Assembly (NCBI RefSeq): GCF_025630775.1
Contig: NZ_JAOSZE010000005.1
Location: 124,001 to 188,000 of the forward strand
DNA from: Actinoplanes sp. KI2
GTDB taxonomy: Bacteria; Actinomycetota; Actinomycetes; Mycobacteriales; Micromonosporaceae
Length of the DNA: 64,000 bases
Direction: 5' to 3'
The position numbers and the translations under genes are program-made. The notes beneath the pieces were generated by a model. That model searched no databases and was not told the origin of the DNA. It saw only the letters and a list, made by a program, of their open reading frames with translations. Positions 42,482-51,201 of the stretch are shown one piece after another (position 1 is the first letter of the stretch; each line of letters begins with the position of its first letter).

Positions 42482-43096
42482 TCAGGAGCACTCTTGCAGG
42501 TGGGCGATCAAGCGGCCCAACTGCTCCCGGTAGTTCTCGCGGAACTCGGGTGACTCCGGGGACAGCCCGGTGAAGTCCTCGGCGAACTGGGCCAGCACCA
42601 TCGGCGCCAGCGCCGCCCCGAACAGCGCCAGCTGCAGGTACGCCGGGTCGAGATCGGCCGCGATCTCCCCCGCGTTCCGTCGGCGCCGCAGATCGTCGAC
42701 CATCGCGCGCCGATACTCCGCGTCCCCCTCGTCGCGGTGGCCGGCCAGCGCCTGCCAGATCAGCAGCCGCACCCAGTGCCGCTGCTCGGCGCTCACTCGC
42801 ACGAAACCGGCGACGACCTCGGCCAGCGGCGCGTCCGGCGGGTTCAACGCGGCGCTCAACCGCCGCCACCGCTCGATCAACGCGGCGTGCAGGCCCGCCT
42901 TGCCGTCGAAATAGTACGAGATCAGCTGCTGGTTGACCCCGGCCCGGCGGGCGATCGCCCCGATCCGCGCCCCGGCGAACCCGTGCTCGCCGAACTCGAC
43001 CAGCGCCGCGTCCAGGATCCGCTCCCGGGTCCGTTCGGCGTCGCGCACCCGCTCGCCCGCGGACGGCGAACGCCGCGGTCTCCGCTCCTCAGTCAC
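42482..43096 (-). CDS. TetR family transcriptional regulator
   Basis: The 204-residue regulator has an N-terminal TetR DNA-binding domain (RTRERILDAALVEFGEHGFA, IGAIARRAGVNQQLISYYF, then GKAGLHAALIERW) and a ligand domain with a C-terminal region resembling TetR_C family members. It is divergent from the flavin monooxygenase gene with a 20-bp palindrome between them, so it probably represses both. The GTG at 43096 is seven bases after a -10-like TAAGAT; residues encoded further upstream belong to the operator region, so I exclude them. Confidence 0.87.
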   Translation of the reverse strand: MTEERRPRRSPSAGERVRDAERTRERILDAALVEFGEHGFAGARIGAIARRAGVNQQLISYYFDGKAGLHAALIERWRRLSAALNPPDAPLAEVVAGFVRVSAEQRHWVRLLIWQALAGHRDEGDAEYRRAMVDDLRRRRNAGEIAADLDPAYLQLALFGAALAPMVLAQFAEDFTGLSPESPEFRENYREQLGRLIAHLQECS

Positions 43097-43103
43097 GTGC
43101 CTG

Positions 43104-43109
43104 ATCTTA
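43104..43109 (-). promoter_or_regulatory. Candidate -10 element of a leaderless TetR mRNA
   Basis: On the minus strand TAAGAT ends seven bases before the GTG at 43096, with CTGTCA 17 bases upstream as a possible -35. No Shine-Dalgarno sequence is present. Confidence 0.45.
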
Positions 43110-43129
43110 TCAATCAAACGTTTGGTTGA
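43110..43129. promoter_or_regulatory. Probable TetR operator
   Basis: TCAATCAAACGTTTGGTTGA is a 20-bp palindrome with one mismatched pair, centred on CAAACGTTTG. It overlaps the spacer of the TetR promoter and the -35 of the monooxygenase promoter, the usual place for a TetR repressor of a divergent pair. Confidence 0.75.
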
Positions 43130-43154
43130 CAGAGTCACTGATTCGTATGACAGT
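43126..43154 (+). promoter_or_regulatory. Monooxygenase promoter
   Basis: A consensus TTGACA (43126-43131) is followed after 17 bases by GACAGT (43149-43154). Transcription would start at about 43161, next to the ATG at 43162, giving a leaderless or nearly leaderless mRNA. The -35 box overlaps the TetR palindrome. Confidence 0.5.
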
Positions 43155-43161
43155 GGGAGGC

Positions 43162-44349
43162 ATGACGAACCTGAGCGTGACGATCATTGGTGGCGGCATC
43201 GGCGGTCTGGCCCTCGCGCACGGCTTGCGGCGGGCCGGCGTCCGGGTCGGTGTCTACGAACGCACCCACGAGCGCACCGACTGGCTGCAGGGCTACCGCA
43301 TCCACATCAGCCCGGCCGGCGCGCACGCCCTGCACGACTGCCTGCCCCCACCCAACTGGCAGGAGTTCCTCGCGGCGGCGACCTCCGGCGGCGGCTTCGG
43401 TTTCCTCACCGACCGGGCGACGGCCCTGCTGGCCTTCGACGAATCCGAGATCAACCGGCCCGGCGCGCCGGAGACCGACCGGCACTACGGCATCGGCCGC
43501 ATCCCGCTGCGCGCCGCCCTGCTGTCCGGGCTGGACGACTCGCTGCGCCTCGGCAAGACCTTCATCCGGTACGAATCGGCCGACGACCGGGTGACCGCCC
43601 ACTTCGCCGACGGCACGACCGCGACCGCCGACGTCCTGATCGGAGCGGACGGCGCCAACTCCGCCGTTCGCGCCCAACTGCTTCCGCACGCCCACCGCGT
43701 CGACACCGGCGTCCTCACCATCGCCGGCCGCAACCCACACGCCGCGGCCCTGGCGCCCGTCCTCTCCGCCCGCGCCAACATCGTGATCCCGCGTTCCCGG
43801 GGTTCCCTGTTCACCGCGGTCGAGTCCGGCCAGGCCATCTGGGGCTACTCGGACGCGGCGACCCGTTTCCCCATCGACGTGACCGGCTACGACGGCCCGG
43901 CGCTACGCACCCTGGTCCGCTCCCGCATCGGGTCGTGGTCGCCGGCCTTCCACGCCCTGATCCAGGAGAGCGACCCGGCAACCATCAATGCCTTCAACGT
44001 GAAGAGCGCGAGCCCGGTCACCCCGTGGCCGACCACCCGGGTGACCCTGCTGGGCGACGCCATCCACAACATGACCCCGATGGCCGGCATCGGCGCCAAC
44101 ACCGCCCTGCGCGACGCCGCCCTGCTGACCCGCGAACTGACCGCGGCCGCCACGCCGATCGCCGCACTGCACCGGTACGAGGCGGCGATGCTCGACTACG
44201 GCTTCCAGGCCGTCCGCCGGTCGCTGCGCAACGCCCGCCAATCGGCGACCTCGTCCTACCTCGGCCGCGCCGCCTTCCGCAGCACCCTGCGCGCGACCGC
44301 CGCGATCCCGCCGATCCGGCACGCGATGGCCCGCGCGCTCGGCCGGTAG
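43162..44349 (+). CDS. FAD-dependent monooxygenase (TetR-controlled)
   Basis: The 395-residue flavoprotein has the N-terminal VTIIGGGIGGLALAHGLRRAG, the DG motif ADVLIGADGANSAVRAQLLP, and VTLLGDAIHNMTPMAGIGANTAL as the FAD-ribityl motif. It resembles group A aromatic or polyketide hydroxylases and Tet(X)-like proteins that inactivate or modify drugs. Pairing with a divergent TetR gene suggests induction by its substrate or a related xenobiotic. The start is uncertain: the frame is open from 43126, with ATGs at 43147 and 43162. I favour 43162 from promoter position and family N-terminus. Confidence 0.85.
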   Translation: MTNLSVTIIGGGIGGLALAHGLRRAGVRVGVYERTHERTDWLQGYRIHISPAGAHALHDCLPPPNWQEFLAAATSGGGFGFLTDRATALLAFDESEINRPGAPETDRHYGIGRIPLRAALLSGLDDSLRLGKTFIRYESADDRVTAHFADGTTATADVLIGADGANSAVRAQLLPHAHRVDTGVLTIAGRNPHAAALAPVLSARANIVIPRSRGSLFTAVESGQAIWGYSDAATRFPIDVTGYDGPALRTLVRSRIGSWSPAFHALIQESDPATINAFNVKSASPVTPWPTTRVTLLGDAIHNMTPMAGIGANTALRDAALLTRELTAAATPIAALHRYEAAMLDYGFQAVRRSLRNARQSATSSYLGRAAFRSTLRATAAIPPIRHAMARALGR

Positions 44350-44386
44350 CCCTCGGGCCCACGCCCCGGGACCGCGCGGCGACCGG

Positions 44387-44950
44387 TCAGCCGGCTGTCG
44401 GGTCGTCGCCTCGGTCGAGGGCATCCCAGGCGGCTCGATGGTCGGCGACCGCAGCCGATTTGTCGCGCTCCTCGCCGGTCGGCGGCTCGGAGCGGGGCGG
44501 TGGAACCGGTTTGCGGTCGTACCGGGCCGACATGCGCGGCCAGCGATGGCCCTGGCGCACCGCGGTCACCCCGCCCGCCAGGATGATGACGCCGCCGGCG
44601 ACGCAGAGGATCGGCCACGTCGTGCCGCCCCGAGCCGAGCCGGGGTCGAGACCGACTCGGCCGGCGATCGCGCCGACGATGACGCCGAGACCGGCCAGGG
44701 AAAGCAGCACGCCGACCGCCTGGCGGAGCCGGCCGGACGTGGCCAGCAGGGCGCCGGTGCCGGCCAGGGCGACCACGGCCAGGCCGGTGACCCACGGCTG
44801 AAGGTCCGTGCCGGTCTGCACGTCGCGCAGGTCGGACATGCCGGTACGCGGGGTGAGGTGGACCGACCAGGTGCGGGTGATCGCGTACAGGGCGACGGCC
44901 GCGCCGGCCAGGCAGGCAGCCAGCGACAGCAGGTAGGAACGGCGGCTCAT
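44387..44950 (-). CDS. TIGR02234 family Trp biosynthesis-associated membrane protein
   Basis: The 187-residue membrane protein has four hydrophobic segments (for example YLLSLAACLAGAAVALYAIT and VGVLLSLAGLGVIVGAIAG), with TRTW after the first, and ends in a charged tail. It is found beside trpE in actinobacteria and named for that association; its role in tryptophan synthesis is unproven. It overlaps trpE by four bases (ATGA at 44947-44950). In relatives trpC follows; here the next 2 kb are an inserted TetR/monooxygenase pair and a small gene. Confidence 0.9.
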   Translation of the reverse strand: MSRRSYLLSLAACLAGAAVALYAITRTWSVHLTPRTGMSDLRDVQTGTDLQPWVTGLAVVALAGTGALLATSGRLRQAVGVLLSLAGLGVIVGAIAGRVGLDPGSARGGTTWPILCVAGGVIILAGGVTAVRQGHRWPRMSARYDRKPVPPPRSEPPTGEERDKSAAVADHRAAWDALDRGDDPTAG

Positions 44951-46479
44951 CGGGCGGCGCGCAAGGTTTCCGCGGAGGCTATCGCGGCCAGCACGGCGGC
45001 CGCCTTGTTGCGGGACTCGGTCTCCTCGGCGGCCGGGTCGGAGTCGGCGACGATGCCGGCGCCGGCGCCCACGTAGGCCGTGCCGTCCTTGAGCAGGGCG
45101 GTGCGGATCGCGATCGCCATGTCCATGTCGCCGGCGAAGCCGAAGTAGCCGACCGTGCCGCCGTACAGGCCGCGGCGGGTGGGCTCGAGCGACTCGATGA
45201 TCTCCATGGCGCGGACCTTCGGAGCGCCGGAGAGCGTGCCGGCCGGGAAGGTGGCGGCGAGCGCGTCGAACGCCGAGCGGTCGTCGCGCAGCTCGCCGGT
45301 CACCGTCGAGACGATGTGCATGACGTGGCTGTAGCGCTCGATCCGGGCGAACTCCGGCACCTCGACCGTGCCCGGCTTGCACACCCGGCCCAGGTCGTTG
45401 CGGCCCAGGTCGACCAGCATGACGTGCTCGGAGCGCTCCTTCGGGTCGGCCAGCAGCTCGGCGGCGAGCGCGGTGTCCTGCTCGGGCGTGGCGCCGCGCC
45501 AGCGGGTGCCGGCGATCGGGTGCAGCAGCGCCCGGCGTACCCCGGCCTCGTCGGCGTTGACCTTGAGGTGCGCCTCCGGGGACGAGCCGACGATGTCGAA
45601 GTCGTCGAAGCGCAACAGATACATGTACGGACTGGGATTGGTCGCCCGCAACACCCGGTAGACGTCCAGCGAGTTCGCGTCGGTCGGCCGCTCGAAGCGC
45701 TGAGCCACCACGATCTGGAAGCACTCGCCGGCCCGGATCGCCTCCTTGGCCTCCTCGACCGCCTTCTGGTACTCCCCCGGCGCGGTGCGGCTGACCGGCT
45801 CGCCGGCCGGTCGGCGCTCCACAGTGGAGATCATCGGCGGGGTGGGGCGGGACAGCGCGGTGGTCATCGCATCGAGCCGGCCGACCGCGTTGTGGTACGC
45901 CGCGAGCCGGGCCCTGTCGTCGGCGTCCTCGGCGAGCAACGCGTTCGCCACCAGGATCGCCGAGCCGTCGTAGTGGTCGAGCACGACCAGGTCGGTGGCG
46001 AGCATCATGCCCAGCTCGGGCAGCGACAGGTCGTCCTCGGCGGTCGCCGGCAGCCGCTCGAACCGGCGGACCAGGTCGTAGCTCAGATATCCGACCATGC
46101 CGCCGGTCAGCGGGGGCAGGCCCGGCTCGGCCGGGCCGTCGGCGAGCGCGGCCACCGTCTCGCGCAGGGCGGTCACCGGGTCGCCGTGCAGCGGCACGCC
46201 GGCCGGGGGCGCACCCAGCCAGGCCGCCTCGCCGCCCCGCTCGACCAGGGTGGCGGCGCTGCGCACGCCGATGAACGAGTACCGCGACCAGGCCGCACCG
46301 GACGGGCCGGCACCCTGCTCGGCGGACTCCAGCAGGAAGGTGCCGGGGCCGCCGGCCAGCTTGGTGTAGACGCCGACCGGGGTCTCGCCGTCGGCCAGCA
46401 GCCGCCGGGTCACCGGCACGACCCGCCGGCGCTGCCGCAGGAAGGTCGCCTCGTCGGGACTCACCGCACCGCTGGTCAC
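44947..46479 (-). CDS. trpE: Anthranilate synthase component I
   Basis: TrpE converts chorismate to anthranilate using ammonia from the TrpG glutaminase. The 510-residue product has an N-terminal domain with [10 protein letters not shown] and the SRYSFIGV region (the Trp-feedback site LLES is present) and a C-terminal chorismate-binding domain with [65 protein letters not shown] and [17 protein letters not shown]. The GTG at 46479 overlaps the hisI stop codon as GTGA. trpG and trpD are not in the window. Confidence 0.96.
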   Translation of the reverse strand: MTSGAVSPDEATFLRQRRRVVPVTRRLLADGETPVGVYTKLAGGPGTFLLESAEQGAGPSGAAWSRYSFIGVRSAATLVERGGEAAWLGAPPAGVPLHGDPVTALRETVAALADGPAEPGLPPLTGGMVGYLSYDLVRRFERLPATAEDDLSLPELGMMLATDLVVLDHYDGSAILVANALLAEDADDRARLAAYHNAVGRLDAMTTALSRPTPPMISTVERRPAGEPVSRTAPGEYQKAVEEAKEAIRAGECFQIVVAQRFERPTDANSLDVYRVLRATNPSPYMYLLRFDDFDIVGSSPEAHLKVNADEAGVRRALLHPIAGTRWRGATPEQDTALAAELLADPKERSEHVMLVDLGRNDLGRVCKPGTVEVPEFARIERYSHVMHIVSTVTGELRDDRSAFDALAATFPAGTLSGAPKVRAMEIIESLEPTRRGLYGGTVGYFGFAGDMDMAIAIRTALLKDGTAYVGAGAGIVADSDPAAEETESRNKAAAVLAAIASAETLRAAR

Positions 46480-46844
46480 TGATCCTCCCTCGGGGCCGAG
46501 ACCGGAAGCTGTGTAAAGAAGCAGTCGTGCGCGCCGGTGTGGCAGGCCGCGCCGACCTGCTCGACGGTGACCAGCAGGGCGTCGCCGTCGCAGTCGAGCG
46601 CCACCCCGCGCACATATTGATAGTGGCCTGAGGTGGCGCCCTTCACCCAATACTCCTGGCGGCTGCGCGACCAGTAGGTGGCCCGGCCGGTGGTGAGGGT
46701 GCGATGCAGCGCCTCGTCGTCCATCCAGGCGAGCATCAGCACGTCGCCGGTGCCGTGCTCGCGCACGATCGCCGCGACGAGCCCGTCGGGGGTGCGCTTG
46801 AGCCGGGCCGCGATCGCCGGATCCAGGTCGGTCTTGACTGCCAC
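46476..46844 (-). CDS. hisI: Phosphoribosyl-AMP cyclohydrolase
   Basis: HisI opens the purine ring of phosphoribosyl-AMP in histidine synthesis and needs Zn2+ and Mg2+. The 122-residue product has the expected [36 protein letters not shown], the metal-binding DCDGDALLV and the zinc cysteines in [12 protein letters not shown]. It is the monofunctional cyclohydrolase without the HisE domain. I choose the GTG at 46844, with GGAG about nine bases upstream. It is the first gene of hisI-trpE-TIGR02234, an arrangement also known in mycobacteria. Confidence 0.95.
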   Translation of the reverse strand: MAVKTDLDPAIAARLKRTPDGLVAAIVREHGTGDVLMLAWMDDEALHRTLTTGRATYWSRSRQEYWVKGATSGHYQYVRGVALDCDGDALLVTVEQVGAACHTGAHDCFFTQLPVSAPREDQ

Positions 46845-47053
46845 GCTCCGATTCTCCACCCCGCCGGAACCGGGGTCGGCACGGCCCGCGGCGCGGCCCA
46901 CGATCCGGGCACGGGGGATGACCCCGGACGTCCAGGACGGTACCGTCGTCGTGCGCCGCGCCCGGCCCAGGACGCGGCCGCCCGCCCGCCGGATGGGGTC
47001 TGCGCAGCTCACGGGCGCGGGTGGGGCAGCCTCGCGACGGGAGTCTTAAGCCC

Positions 47054-49510
47054 ATGGAGCCCACGTCCAACCCCGACAACACCCGGTCGTCGCGCGGTCT
47101 CTCGCGCTTCTGGCCGGTTCATCGGGAGGGCGAAGACCCGTCCAGCGACGCCGAGCATCCCGAGATAACCATCGCTCATCCGGGTGAAACTCAGATGGTT
47201 GCGCTCGGTTCGAGACGTCTGCCCGATCCCGCGACGGCCGCCGAGGGCGGCCCGATCCCGGTCGCGGCGGTGCACGGCACGCCGGTGCCGACCACATCGC
47301 CCTTTTCCGGTACGCCCTTTTCCGGTACGCCCGTCGCGTCGGCGACTCGCGGACCGGTCGGCGGTCCGGACGGTCCCCCGCCGAACGGCCCGGGCTCCTC
47401 ACCGGCGTCCAGCGGAGCCAGCGGCGGCCTCGGCCCGGTGGGGGCGTCAGGCGGGCCGGGATCGCGGGGCGGCCCGGAAGGGTCCGGCGGCCCAGGAGCA
47501 TCCGGCGGATCGGGAGGGCCGGGCGGATCGGGAACGGCGGGGCTCGGCGGGGACGAGACAGGCCCCGGAGGCGGTGGGCAGCACCAGGTACGGGATGGCG
47601 ATCCAGATCACTCCGGCGCGTCGGAGCCCGGCGAAGGCGCAGCTCAGGCCGTAGAGTCCTCGCGACCTAATCCGTGGGACCGGGACACCGGCACGTTCGG
47701 CGGCTTCGGGCTCGGCGGGCGCAACGGGCGCTTCCTGTTCGGCGGGCGGACCATCGCCGGCGAGCATCAGCCCGGTCTGAACGGGCACCGCGGTCCCGAG
47801 GCGAACGGACGGCCGACCAAGCCGAAGGCCGATCCGTCTACTGTGGATAACCCGGCCGCGAAGACCACCGAGCCGGCGACGACGGCAAGCGACGAGAACG
47901 GGCGTGACGACATGAACGGACGGGCCGGCGTTTCCGGTTTCCCCGCACCCGGCTTCGCGGCACCCGGCTTCGCCGCGCCCGGCGACACCCACGTCGACGG
48001 CGACGCCGACGCGCCGCCGCCCGGTCGGCCGGGCGCGTCCGACCAGCCCGGCGCCGACCCCGGCCGGCAGACGGCCGGCTGGGCGTCCATGCCGACCTCC
48101 ACCAACCCGATCGTCACGCCGACCTCGGGCGCCCCAGCCTCGGGCACGCCCTCCCCCGGCTCTCCGGCCTTCGGCACGACCAACCCCGGCTCTCCGGCCT
48201 TCGGCACGACCAACCCCGGCTCACCGGCCTTCGGCACGACCAACCCCGGCTCATCGGCCTTCGGCAGCCCGGCGCCGGGCGCCCCGGCCTTGGGCGGGCC
48301 CGTCTCGGGTGCCCCCGGTTCGGGCGGCCCGGCCTACGGCTCGCCCGCCTCGGCGGCCCCGATCTCGGGCGGGCCGACCCTTGGCGGGTCCACCTCCGGC
48401 GCCCCGGCCCTGGGCACACCCACTTCTGGCGCGCCGACCTTCGGCACACCCACCTCGGGGTCTCCGGCCTCGGGCGGACCTGCCACGGGCGGGTCGGCCA
48501 TCGGCGCATCCACCTCCGGGGCTCCGACCCCCGGCCTGCCCGCCTCCGGAGCTTCGGCCCTCGGCACGTCCACTTCGGGCGTGCCCACCCAAGACGCTCC
48601 GGCCGAAGGGACGCCCGCCTCAGGCACGCCGGCCCAGGGCACGCCCACCCTCGGCACGCCGGCCCAGGGCACGCCCACCCTCGGCGCGGCGGGCTCGGTG
48701 CAGCCGCTCTCCCCCGGTTTCACTCCCGCCTACGGCCAGCCTCCGTCCTATGTGCCCGCGCTGCCCGACCCGGCGGCCGGCCCGGTCTCCGGCGTCCCGG
48801 CCCCGCGTGCGGCCGCCGCCCTGCCGCCGGCGCCGTCCGTGCCGCCGCAGCAGTCCCTGCCACCGCAGCAGTCCCTGCCACCGCAGCAGTCCCTGCCACC
48901 GCAGCAGTCCGTGCTGCCGGCGCAGCCCGTGCTGCCCGTGCCGTCCGGGCCGTCCGGGCCGTCCGGGCCGGCGTCGGCCAAGGCGTCGGTGAGGGCCGCC
49001 GAGCAGCCCTCGCCGCTGGTCACGCCGCCGGGCGAGCCGCGGATCGCGTCCCTATCGGCCGGCCTGCGGATCAGCGACGACGATCTGCGGCCCTGGGACG
49101 ACCAGAACGCCCTGCGGCCGCCGTCACCGCGCCGGTCGGCCAGCCTCGAGGACGCCGAGCCGATCCGGCGTGGCCGCCGCGCTGCGCCCGACGACGGGCC
49201 GGGCGGCGCCGAGGCGCTGCGCCCGGGTGACGTCGCGGCGGGGCACATCGCGTTCTGGGACGACGACGCGACCCGGCACTTCCGGGCGGCCTGGCACGAG
49301 GTGAAGGCCGAGTTCGTGGACGACCCGGTGCAGGCGCTGACCCGGGCGCACGACCTGCTCACGGACGCGGTGAACGAGTTGACCGAGGCGCTGCTGGCCG
49401 AGCGGGACGAGCTCGACCCGCTGCGCGGCACCGCCACCCCGGACACCGAGAGCATGCGGATGGCGATGCGCGGCTACCGGGAGTTCCTGGACCGCATCCT
49501 TTCCCTGTAA
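47054..49510 (+). CDS. Large Pro/Gly/Ser/Ala-rich repeat protein with a conserved C-terminal domain
   Basis: The 818-residue product is mostly low complexity. Residues about 365-410 carry three to four copies of a decapeptide NPGSPAFGTT; then degenerate SGAPALG-type units run to about 545, and three PPQQSL hexapeptides follow near 600. The last about 90 residues are ordinary: HIAFWDDDATRHFRAAWHEV, KAEFVDDPVQALTRAHDL, then a helical, acidic stretch ending GYREFLDRILSL. This resembles a C-terminal domain found in many actinobacterial proteins of unknown role. No signal peptide or membrane segment is seen. ATG at 47054 has GGGAG about 11 bases upstream; a GTG at 47021 is the alternative. Function unknown. 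Confidence 0.75.
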   Translation: MEPTSNPDNTRSSRGLSRFWPVHREGEDPSSDAEHPEITIAHPGETQMVALGSRRLPDPATAAEGGPIPVAAVHGTPVPTTSPFSGTPFSGTPVASATRGPVGGPDGPPPNGPGSSPASSGASGGLGPVGASGGPGSRGGPEGSGGPGASGGSGGPGGSGTAGLGGDETGPGGGGQHQVRDGDPDHSGASEPGEGAAQAVESSRPNPWDRDTGTFGGFGLGGRNGRFLFGGRTIAGEHQPGLNGHRGPEANGRPTKPKADPSTVDNPAAKTTEPATTASDENGRDDMNGRAGVSGFPAPGFAAPGFAAPGDTHVDGDADAPPPGRPGASDQPGADPGRQTAGWASMPTSTNPIVTPTSGAPASGTPSPGSPAFGTTNPGSPAFGTTNPGSPAFGTTNPGSSAFGSPAPGAPALGGPVSGAPGSGGPAYGSPASAAPISGGPTLGGSTSGAPALGTPTSGAPTFGTPTSGSPASGGPATGGSAIGASTSGAPTPGLPASGASALGTSTSGVPTQDAPAEGTPASGTPAQGTPTLGTPAQGTPTLGAAGSVQPLSPGFTPAYGQPPSYVPALPDPAAGPVSGVPAPRAAAALPPAPSVPPQQSLPPQQSLPPQQSLPPQQSVLPAQPVLPVPSGPSGPSGPASAKASVRAAEQPSPLVTPPGEPRIASLSAGLRISDDDLRPWDDQNALRPPSPRRSASLEDAEPIRRGRRAAPDDGPGGAEALRPGDVAAGHIAFWDDDATRHFRAAWHEVKAEFVDDPVQALTRAHDLLTDAVNELTEALLAERDELDPLRGTATPDTESMRMAMRGYREFLDRILSL
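48147..48260 (+). repeat. 30-bp coding repeats (decapeptide NPGSPAFGTT)
   Basis: About four near-identical 30-bp units encode NPGSPAFGTT within the low-complexity gene. Codon use is nearly the same in each, so the copies are recent. Confidence 0.9.
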
Positions 49511-49545
49511 CCCCGCTCTCCGGAGCCCCTGTCACCTCGTTCTCC

Positions 49546-49579
49546 GAAGCGCCCGCCGTCGATCGACGGCGGGCGCTTC
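49546..49579. terminator. Strong intrinsic terminator after the repeat-protein gene
   Basis: A perfect 34-base palindrome (arms of 17, starting GAAGCGCCCGCCG) is followed by GTTTTGG. It lies 36 bases past the stop codon at 49510 and is the clearest rho-independent terminator in the window. Confidence 0.9.
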
Positions 49580-49726
49580 GTTTTGGGCCATGCAGGACAA
49601 CCCGGCGGCCGGGGTCGGGGCGCAACCATGCACCCGGGCCGTCCGCTGCACCGGGGACTTGTCATATCCCGTACATCTTGGTGTTTTGCTCTTGCCGTCG
49701 AATTCAACATGCGGTGAAATCAACGT

Positions 49727-50458
49727 GTGATGAATTACCAGAGTGCGATCGAGGTGTCCGGCCTCGTGGTGGAGCGGGGGAGGCGGCGCGTGCTCCACGG
49801 GATCGACTGCTCGATCCCGGTGGGGAGCGTGACCGGGTTGCTCGGGCCGAGCGGCAGCGGCAAGACGACGCTGATCCGGGCGGTCGTCGGGGTGCAGATC
49901 GTCAAGGCGGGCACCGTGACGGTGCTCGGGCAGCCGGCCGGGAGCGCGGCGCTGCGGCGCACGGTCGGGTATGTGACGCAGGCCCCGAGTGTTTATGCGG
50001 ATCTGTCGGTGCGGGAGAACGCGCGGTACTTCGCCTCGCTGTACGGGCTGGGCGCGACCGAGGCCGACCAGGCGATCGCGGATGTCGGGCTCGCCTCGGC
50101 GGCGCGGCAGCTGGTCGGGAACCTGTCCGGCGGGCAGCGCAGCCGGGCGTCGCTGGCCTGCGCGATGGTCGCCTCGCCGGAGGTACTGGTGCTGGACGAG
50201 CCGACGGTGGGGCAGGATCCGGTGCTCCGCGCCGACCTGTGGGCGAAATTTCATGAGATGGCGGCTCGGGGGACGACCCTCCTCGTGTCCAGCCACGTGA
50301 TGGACGAGGCCGGTCGGTGCGACCGGCTGCTGCTGATCCGGGACGGCGAGATGATCGCCGACGACACCCCGGCCGGGGTCCGCGCCGCGGCCAGCACCGA
50401 GGACCTGGACGAGGCGTTCCTGCGCCTGATCCGCGAGCGCGAGGAGGTTGCGGCGTGA
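49727..50458 (+). CDS. ABC-2 type transporter, ATP-binding protein
   Basis: The 243-residue ATPase has Walker A GPSGSGKT (about 40-47), the Q-loop YVTQAPSVYADLSV, signature NLSGGQRSR, Walker B VLVLDEPTVGQDPV and H-loop VSSHVMDE. It resembles the DrrA/NatA-type exporters of drugs or lipids. The start is GTG-ATG at 49727-49732. It overlaps the permease gene by GTGA (50455-50458), and a TetR gene follows, so the three genes form an operon, probably for inducible export; the cargo is unknown. Confidence 0.92.
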   Translation: MMNYQSAIEVSGLVVERGRRRVLHGIDCSIPVGSVTGLLGPSGSGKTTLIRAVVGVQIVKAGTVTVLGQPAGSAALRRTVGYVTQAPSVYADLSVRENARYFASLYGLGATEADQAIADVGLASAARQLVGNLSGGQRSRASLACAMVASPEVLVLDEPTVGQDPVLRADLWAKFHEMAARGTTLLVSSHVMDEAGRCDRLLLIRDGEMIADDTPAGVRAAASTEDLDEAFLRLIREREEVAA

Positions 50459-51192
50459 GTATCGGGATCACCCTGTCGACGTCCGGGCGCATCGTCCGGC
50501 AGCTGCGGCACGACCGCCGCACGGTGGCGCTGCTCATCGTGGTGCCGGCCGTGCTGCTGACGATCCTCTACTACATGTACGAGGACGTGCCGCTGCTCTT
50601 CGACCGGATCGCGCTGACCATGCTGGGCATCTTCCCGTTCGTGATCATGTTCCTGGTCACCAGCATCGCGATGCTGCGCGAGCGGACCAGCGGCACCCTG
50701 GAACGGCTGCTCACCACCCCGCTCGGCAAGGTCGACCTGCTGTTCGGGTACGGCATCGCCTTCTCGGTGGCGGCGGCGGTGCAGGGCGCGGTCGCCACCG
50801 GCGTGGCCTACTGGCTGCTCGGGCTGGACACCGCGGGCACCGCCGGGCTGGTCCTGCTGATCGCCGTGGTCGACGCGGTGCTCGGGGTGGCGCTCGGCCT
50901 GTTCTGCAGCGCCTTCGCCCGCACCGAGTTCCAGGCCGTACAGTTCCTGCCGGTGGTGGTCATCCCGCAGCTGCTGCTCTGCGGGCTGTTCGTGCCGCGC
51001 GAGGCGATGGCCGGCTGGTTGCAGGCGATCTCCAACGTGCTGCCGCTGACCTACGCGGTCGACGCGCTCCTGCAGGTCGGCAAGTCGGCCGAGGCCACCG
51101 CCACGATGTGGCGCGACGTGATCATCGTGGCCGGGGCCGCGGTGCTCGCGCTGGTCCTGGCCGCCGCGACGCTACGGCGCCGCACACCCTAG
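50455..51192 (+). CDS. ABC-2 type transporter, permease
   Basis: The 245-residue membrane protein has six hydrophobic segments and the ABC-2 features: an N-terminal cytoplasmic part, TVALLIVVPAVLLTILYYMY, the loop RERTSGTLERLLTTPLGKVD and a final LPLTYAVDALLQVGKSAEA block. It is the membrane subunit for the preceding ATPase, likely acting as a homodimer. It begins with GTG at 50455 and ends nine bases before the TetR gene. Confidence 0.92.
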   Translation: MSIGITLSTSGRIVRQLRHDRRTVALLIVVPAVLLTILYYMYEDVPLLFDRIALTMLGIFPFVIMFLVTSIAMLRERTSGTLERLLTTPLGKVDLLFGYGIAFSVAAAVQGAVATGVAYWLLGLDTAGTAGLVLLIAVVDAVLGVALGLFCSAFARTEFQAVQFLPVVVIPQLLLCGLFVPREAMAGWLQAISNVLPLTYAVDALLQVGKSAEATATMWRDVIIVAGAAVLALVLAAATLRRRTP

Positions 51193-51201
51193 GAGAGGTC
51201 G

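Noticed and set aside
44387-46615. Single 742-codon gene covering TIGR02234 and trpE
   Set aside because: The frame is open by chance in GC-rich DNA; trpE lies in another frame and the GTGA/ATGA overlaps define separate genes.
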